Part shown: positions 59,893-64,000 of the stretch, one piece after another | Layout of the letters: each line of letters starts with the position of its first letter | Numbering within the stretch: the first letter of the stretch is position 1 | From: Shewanella corallii | GTDB lineage: Bacteria; Pseudomonadota; Gammaproteobacteria; Enterobacterales; Shewanellaceae | Direction: 5' to 3' | Assembly (NCBI RefSeq): GCF_023349125.1 | Contig: NZ_JAKIKT010000004.1 | Span: 62,001-126,000 of the forward strand | Length of the DNA stretch: 64,000 nucleotides | Notes under the pieces: model-generated | Told to the model about the DNA's origin: nothing | The model's database searches: none | What the model saw: the letters and a program-made list of their open reading frames with translations, nothing else | Translations under genes and position numbers: made by a program

Positions 59893-61869
59893 TTACATAA
59901 AAATATACTGCCGATAGAGTGAGTCCAGCTTCAAACGTAAGTCTGCCACCCTCTCAGACTGTCCCTCTGCGGCCTGCTGCAACAGCTCATGTTCTGTTGC
60001 TGTAATCTGACTGCACAAATTAGCCAGCGTCGCGCACAGGTTTTCACTCTGTATATCGGGATGGCCCTGAGCGGTCACGGCCTCCATCGCCCTGCTGGAA
60101 CTGACCGGCTTCAGCTTATGCTGCTCATTGTATGCCATCTGCTTTTGCCGGCGGCCAAGCGACTCATCCATGGCTAGTTTCATCGCAGGAGTCACCTTGT
60201 CGGCATACAACACAGCTTTGCCGTTGGCGTTGCGGGCAGCCCGCCCGATTATCTGAATCAACGCCTCAGACGAACGCAAAAATCCGGCATGATCAGCCTC
60301 CAACACGGCCACCAAAGATGCCTCTGGGATATCCAGTCCCTCACGCAGCAGGTTAATGCCAATCAGCACCTCCAGTTCGCCGCGCCTTAGCTGGCCAATG
60401 ATCTCGACTCTGTCGTCGGTTTTCACATCGCTGTGAATGTACTGACAGCGAATACCTTTATCAGTCAGATGCTGATATAACTCTTCTGCACTCCGCCTGC
60501 TTAACGTAGTGATCAGTACCCTCTCGTTACGCGCCGTTCTTTCTCTGATCTGACGCAACAGGTCTGATTGGGTCTCCGCCAGAGGTACTATCTCTATTTC
60601 AGGGTCCAACAGACCCGTTGGTCTGATGATCTGCTCGACCGCAACGCCACCGGAACGTTTAAGTTCATACTCCCCCGGAGTGGCAGACACAAATATCGTT
60701 TGCGGTTTAATTTTCTCAAACTCAGAAAAGTTCAGGGGTCGATTATATTTGGCACTGGGCAGCCTGAAGCCATAATCGATAAGTGTTTCCTTGCGGCTCT
60801 GATCTCCCTTGAACATGGCATGTATCTGGGGAACCATCACGTGGGACTCATCAATAAACAGAAGCCCTCCCTTGGGGAGATAGTCCATCAGGGTGGTCGG
60901 AGGTAGAGCGGGATCACGCCCGGTGAGATAGGAGCCGTAATTTTCAATGCCGCTGCAATACCCTTGCTGCCGCAGCATTTCCAAATCCCGGGTAGTTCGT
61001 TCGTATAGTCTGGCCGCTTCGGCAATCAGATTTTGCGAACTCAACCTGGCAGTCTGCTGTTCCAGCTCCACTTCAATCTCCCGACAGGCACGTTCAATCT
61101 GGTCAGGAGAGGTCGAATAAAGGGTTTTGGGAGACACACGATAATGGGTCAACTCCCCCTGCAATTGCCCTGTGGCGCTGTCCACTTGCTGCAGTTGGGT
61201 AATAGTTTGTTGGTTATCCAATATCACTGTTATCGCCAGCACTTCAGAGTCAGCCGGGAATATCTCCACCTTGTGGGGCTGAATGCGATAGCTGCCACGA
61301 CTCAGTACACCGCCGGCAGGCTCGTAATGTAACTGTCCAAGTCGCGTTTCAATCTCTCCAAGGCTAACCACATCACCAACTGTAAGGTGCAGCTGCAAAG
61401 CCCGGTAAGCGTCGGGAGAGCCCAGTCCATAAACAGAGGAAACTGACGCCACCACAATCACATCCTGACGCTCTATCAGCGACTTGGTTGTCGATAAACG
61501 CAGGCGCTCCAATTGCGCATTGATGGCTGAGTCTTTCCGGATAAAACGGTTGCTGCCGGGGATATAAACTTCTGGCTGATAGTAGTCGTAGTAGGAGACA
61601 AAATACTCAACGGCATTCTCAGGGAAAAAGCGCCGCATCTCCTGGTAAAGCTGAGCCGCGAGGGTTTTATTATGGGCCAGAATCAAGGTGGGACGATTCA
61701 GCCGATGAATAATATTGGCCATGGTAAAAGTTTTACCTGAGCCTGTGACACCTTTGAGTGTCTGATGGGTTTTCCCCTGGTGAATCCCGTCAATTAGCCT
61801 GGCGATCGCATCAGGCTGATCCCCTGCTGGTGGGTGTTTGGCATGTAAAAGAAATGACCCTTCTGCCAT
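59893..61869 (-). CDS. uvrB: UvrB, excinuclease ABC subunit B (divergent copy)
   Basis: 658 residues; AGGGGAG before ATG. DEAD-like motifs complete: Walker A 'GVTGSGKTFTMANI' (about 40-53), the beta-hairpin with all key tyrosines 'YYDYYQPEVYIPGS' (about 92-105), 'LFIDESHV' near 334-341, 'SATPGEYEL' and motif VI 'QIIGRAARN' near 538-546. Domain 4 (UVR) at the C-terminus is weak: the usual FEEAAxLRDxI is not seen. Several strongly conserved places differ from the main UvrB ('EADHAGFLRSSEALIQII' for 'DADKEGFLRSxxSLIQTI'). No LexA-type CTGT-N8-ACAG box is seen upstream. It may be a second UvrB; whether a standard copy exists elsewhere cannot be told. Confidence 0.88.
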   Translation of the reverse strand: MAEGSFLLHAKHPPAGDQPDAIARLIDGIHQGKTHQTLKGVTGSGKTFTMANIIHRLNRPTLILAHNKTLAAQLYQEMRRFFPENAVEYFVSYYDYYQPEVYIPGSNRFIRKDSAINAQLERLRLSTTKSLIERQDVIVVASVSSVYGLGSPDAYRALQLHLTVGDVVSLGEIETRLGQLHYEPAGGVLSRGSYRIQPHKVEIFPADSEVLAITVILDNQQTITQLQQVDSATGQLQGELTHYRVSPKTLYSTSPDQIERACREIEVELEQQTARLSSQNLIAEAARLYERTTRDLEMLRQQGYCSGIENYGSYLTGRDPALPPTTLMDYLPKGGLLFIDESHVMVPQIHAMFKGDQSRKETLIDYGFRLPSAKYNRPLNFSEFEKIKPQTIFVSATPGEYELKRSGGVAVEQIIRPTGLLDPEIEIVPLAETQSDLLRQIRERTARNERVLITTLSRRSAEELYQHLTDKGIRCQYIHSDVKTDDRVEIIGQLRRGELEVLIGINLLREGLDIPEASLVAVLEADHAGFLRSSEALIQIIGRAARNANGKAVLYADKVTPAMKLAMDESLGRRQKQMAYNEQHKLKPVSSSRAMEAVTAQGHPDIQSENLCATLANLCSQITATEHELLQQAAEGQSERVADLRLKLDSLYRQYIFM

Positions 61870-61977
61870 GGAATGCTCCCCTTGTCAGTTGACATCTGAG
61901 CATTCAAGTAACTGCGCCTGCGGCGACAAAGTCAATAGCAGAAGAGTCCTGACACCAATCGGCGTAGGAGATTGGTA

Positions 61978-62541
61978 TTACAGATTTGGCTTGTACTCAA
62001 AACCCGCCTGGGCTTCACTGTCAGTAAAGCTCTTCAGCTTCTGCTTATGGGCAAACATATTGTTGACCATTGAGCCGGGGAACATCTCAATGGCATTGTT
62101 AAAGTCCTCTACATTGGCATTAAAGATACGGATAGCGGCGCCAACCTGCTCCTGTTGTTCGCTAATCTCAGCCATCACCCGCAAGTAAGTGTCAGACGCT
62201 TTGAGTTCAGGGTAAGCCTCTACTGTGACCTGCAATCCCTGCAACAGCTGTTTGGTTTGACGTTCGGTGGCCGCCAGTTTATCGGTATCCACGCCTTCAC
62301 TCATCTGGGCGATGGCGCTGCGCAGCTCGGTCACCCGGGACAGGACTTCCGATTCATGCAACTTATACTGCTCAACCAACTGCTCAACCATGGGAATAAT
62401 TTTATTCTTCTGGCGCTCCTGAGTCAGTACCGATGCCCAGGCTCTGTCGACAGCATTGTGTTTGCCAATAATGCCGTTATAGAGCCCAATACAGGTCCCC
62501 ACCAATACGACCAATATGCCAATCCCGATAATCATCTCCAT
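61978..62541 (-). CDS. lemA: LemA family protein
   Basis: 187 residues. One N-terminal membrane helix ('IIGIGILVVLVGTCIGLYNGI', about 4-24, cut) then a four-helix bundle with 'NAVDRAWASVLTQERQKNKI' (about 30-49) and 'NANVEDFNNAIEMFPGSMV' (about 148-166), the LemA signatures ('YNxxVxxFP' region). Envelope protein of unknown exact role, with most of the chain in the periplasm. ATG directly follows the stop codon of the upstream gene (TAGATG), whose last codons supply the SD (AAGGAGAG). The pairing with a large membrane protein is typical. Confidence 0.92.
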   Translation of the reverse strand: MEMIIGIGILVVLVGTCIGLYNGIIGKHNAVDRAWASVLTQERQKNKIIPMVEQLVEQYKLHESEVLSRVTELRSAIAQMSEGVDTDKLAATERQTKQLLQGLQVTVEAYPELKASDTYLRVMAEISEQQEQVGAAIRIFNANVEDFNNAIEMFPGSMVNNMFAHKQKLKSFTDSEAQAGFEYKPNL

Positions 62542-63855
62542 CTAACTCTCCTTCTCTCCTACTGAGCGTCCTTCAAAATTGTTATCACTCAGACGCATCA
62601 TTTCGTGCACTGTATCCAACAACAGATCCAGTTCCTTCAGTTCGGTATGCCTGGCGATCTCTTTGGCAAAAATTTCTGGCCTGTCCAGGCCGAATTTACG
62701 TCTTACCGGTAACAGCTCTTTATTCACCGCCACGCACAAGCTACCGTCGATTGCGATTTCAACCACAGGGCCGAGAAAGTGCTGCCCCAACATGGCCAGC
62801 TTCTCTTCCAACACAGGAGTCAGCAGCCTTGCCGCCGCTAAAGGGTCCAATGCATAAACCTTAAACACCCGGTTAAACACATTGGATGCGCCAGTGTAGG
62901 CTTCGCCGGCGGGCTTGATATCACAGTCACCTGAAAGGCAGATGCCCCTGGCAAAAGGAAACTGAAGCAAGATACCGTATCGATTGTTTTCAATCGTCAC
63001 CGTTTGAGTTGTCCGGCGGCCACCGGATCCCAATCGGTTTTCCTTTCGTTTCACCACATAATGGAAGGTATACAGCTGATAATCAAAGCTGTACTGGCTC
63101 CCTTCATAGTGGCCTTTATACAGGGCCTTGATCTCCTGCTGTTCGTTACCCCGCCGGAACTCGCAAAAGCGCTCACTCAGCTCCCCGGCCATACCTTTAC
63201 CGTACACAGCTTCCGACTGAAGGTTATTGTTTAACAGCGCATCTTTCAGATAGATTTTGTCAGATAAGCCCGCACGCCAACGGCTGCGTTTTATCAGCCA
63301 AAACAGCATCAGCACGGCGGGTAACAGGTTAAGAAGCAATACACCGACTACGGGGTCTTCAGTCCCCAATAAACTTGCCAGGGAGTCAATCAGAGTACCC
63401 CAAAAGAAATCAAACCAGTTGGGGTTCAGGGGAATCACAAAGCCAATGGCGGCCCATATCAGCATTCGTCCCCACATGACTGCGGGAAAAGGTAAGGCAA
63501 TATCCCTGTCTTCCAACAGATGACCGACTGTGACCAACAGTGCCGCCGGATACCAAAGGTCCAGGCTAAAAACATAGAAGTAAATCGACTTATCCAGCCA
63601 GGACCAGAGTTCTGAGCCCCATACAAATATCAGCAGTGCCGACAACACCATAGAGAGTGACAGTCCGAACAACACCCTGTACCAGGTATCCCGATAGTCC
63701 AGAGGCCCTCTGTGATCAGCCACATCATTAATCACTCTGATGAGATCATCCTGATCCCGAGCCAGCTCAATCGCCTCGCGAATGCGCGCTATGTTTCTGC
63801 GCACCTGAGCATTGTATGAATTGGCCGCCTTATTATTCAGCTGTGTTCCCTCCAA
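62542..63855 (-). CDS. Membrane protein, LemA partner (DUF3137-like)
   Basis: Up to 437 residues. Coiled N-terminus, about five membrane helices (62-82, 92-112, 130-146, 172-190), then a cytoplasmic domain about 200-430 with 'EFRRGNEQQEIKALYKGHYE' class region and 'LQFPFARGICLSGD'. Layout and place next to lemA resemble DUF3137 partners, though the match is loose. The first possible codon in common use is TTG 63855, but it has no SD; a CTG at 63840-63838 lies exactly seven bases after GGAGGG and may be the true start. Confidence 0.7.
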   Translation of the reverse strand: MEGTQLNNKAANSYNAQVRRNIARIREAIELARDQDDLIRVINDVADHRGPLDYRDTWYRVLFGLSLSMVLSALLIFVWGSELWSWLDKSIYFYVFSLDLWYPAALLVTVGHLLEDRDIALPFPAVMWGRMLIWAAIGFVIPLNPNWFDFFWGTLIDSLASLLGTEDPVVGVLLLNLLPAVLMLFWLIKRSRWRAGLSDKIYLKDALLNNNLQSEAVYGKGMAGELSERFCEFRRGNEQQEIKALYKGHYEGSQYSFDYQLYTFHYVVKRKENRLGSGGRRTTQTVTIENNRYGILLQFPFARGICLSGDCDIKPAGEAYTGASNVFNRVFKVYALDPLAAARLLTPVLEEKLAMLGQHFLGPVVEIAIDGSLCVAVNKELLPVRRKFGLDRPEIFAKEIARHTELKELDLLLDTVHEMMRLSDNNFEGRSVGEKES

Positions 63856-64000
63856 CTGCTTGCATCACCCCGTGCAACATGAAACAAAAATCTTACAGAT
63901 GAAACGGTTAAGATGACAATAAGATAAATCGGTATAAATGGCTGATTTTTAATCCCCTCCATTCCTGCTAGCCTCATTGCTAACCTCAGTCGAACAAGAT
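63856..64000. other. Upstream region of the lemA operon
   Basis: 145 bp to the window edge, AT-rich (AAACAAAAATCTTACAG and GATAAATCGGTATAAATGG), presumably with the operon promoter. No gene seen. Confidence 0.5.

Noticed and set aside
61870..61977. LexA (SOS) box expected upstream of uvrB
   Set aside because: No CTGT-N8-ACAG type sequence found in the gap upstream of the gene.

Overview
The window reads as chromosomal DNA of a marine-type gammaproteobacterium, most likely in the Alteromonadales (Shewanella or Alteromonas relatives). This rests on gene content: small conserved proteins of the DUF5062 and DUF3624 type, YeeN, YggL, RarD, a DcaP-like porin, CreD and an OmpA-type lipoprotein. Assignments come from reading the sequence and remembering families; no database search was run. 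No rRNA, tRNA, insertion sequence, prophage or CRISPR array was seen.

Layout. 1-2636 (minus): three-gene glycosyl-transfer operon (GtrB-like, ArnT-like, GtrA cut by the window edge), facing a two-component system (2758-4700). 4760-16470: OmpA lipoprotein, diguanylate cyclase, rarD, mnmD, a zinc-type CDF exporter coupled to a MarR regulator, an NSS symporter with an Lrp regulator, yeeN, a secreted M19-like hydrolase and a very His-rich small protein. 16492-22816: a divergent cell-surface locus, with a DUF1566 lipoprotein and an outer-membrane barrel on one side, and DUF4956, CotH-like kinase/beta-helix and VTC polyphosphate-polymerase-like proteins on the other. 22940-40000: small conserved proteins, an odd MsrA, a porin, LysR/patatin, a guanine riboswitch with an NCS2 permease, a PAS-repeat chemoreceptor, a CorC-like protein, a secreted subtilase and an SPFH/Arc operon. 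40332-47553: an acyl-CoA ligase followed by a compact biosynthetic operon (AurF-like diiron N-oxygenase, carrier protein, thioester reductase fused to an alpha/beta hydrolase, stand-alone amino-acid adenylation domain, HIT protein). 47550-64000: SF1 helicase with thioesterase, creD, glutaredoxin, a decayed gene, YedE-like transporter, several unknowns, a hidden Cys-rich peptide gene, yggL, a divergent uvrB and lemA with its partner.

The most interesting parts are the split NRPS-like operon (42356-47553), which carries in separate proteins the A, T and reductase activities that are fused in pvf/mgo/ham-type N-oxide and diazeniumdiolate pathways; the 52-residue peptide with a double-glycine leader and seven cysteines (57245-57403); and the DUF4956-CotH-VTC locus. 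Regulatory signals that can be read directly include a well-formed guanine-type purine riboswitch, paired TGATATCA boxes before the SPFH/Arc operon, an 11-bp perfect inverted repeat before the NSS symporter, and OmpR-type direct repeats before the two-component system.
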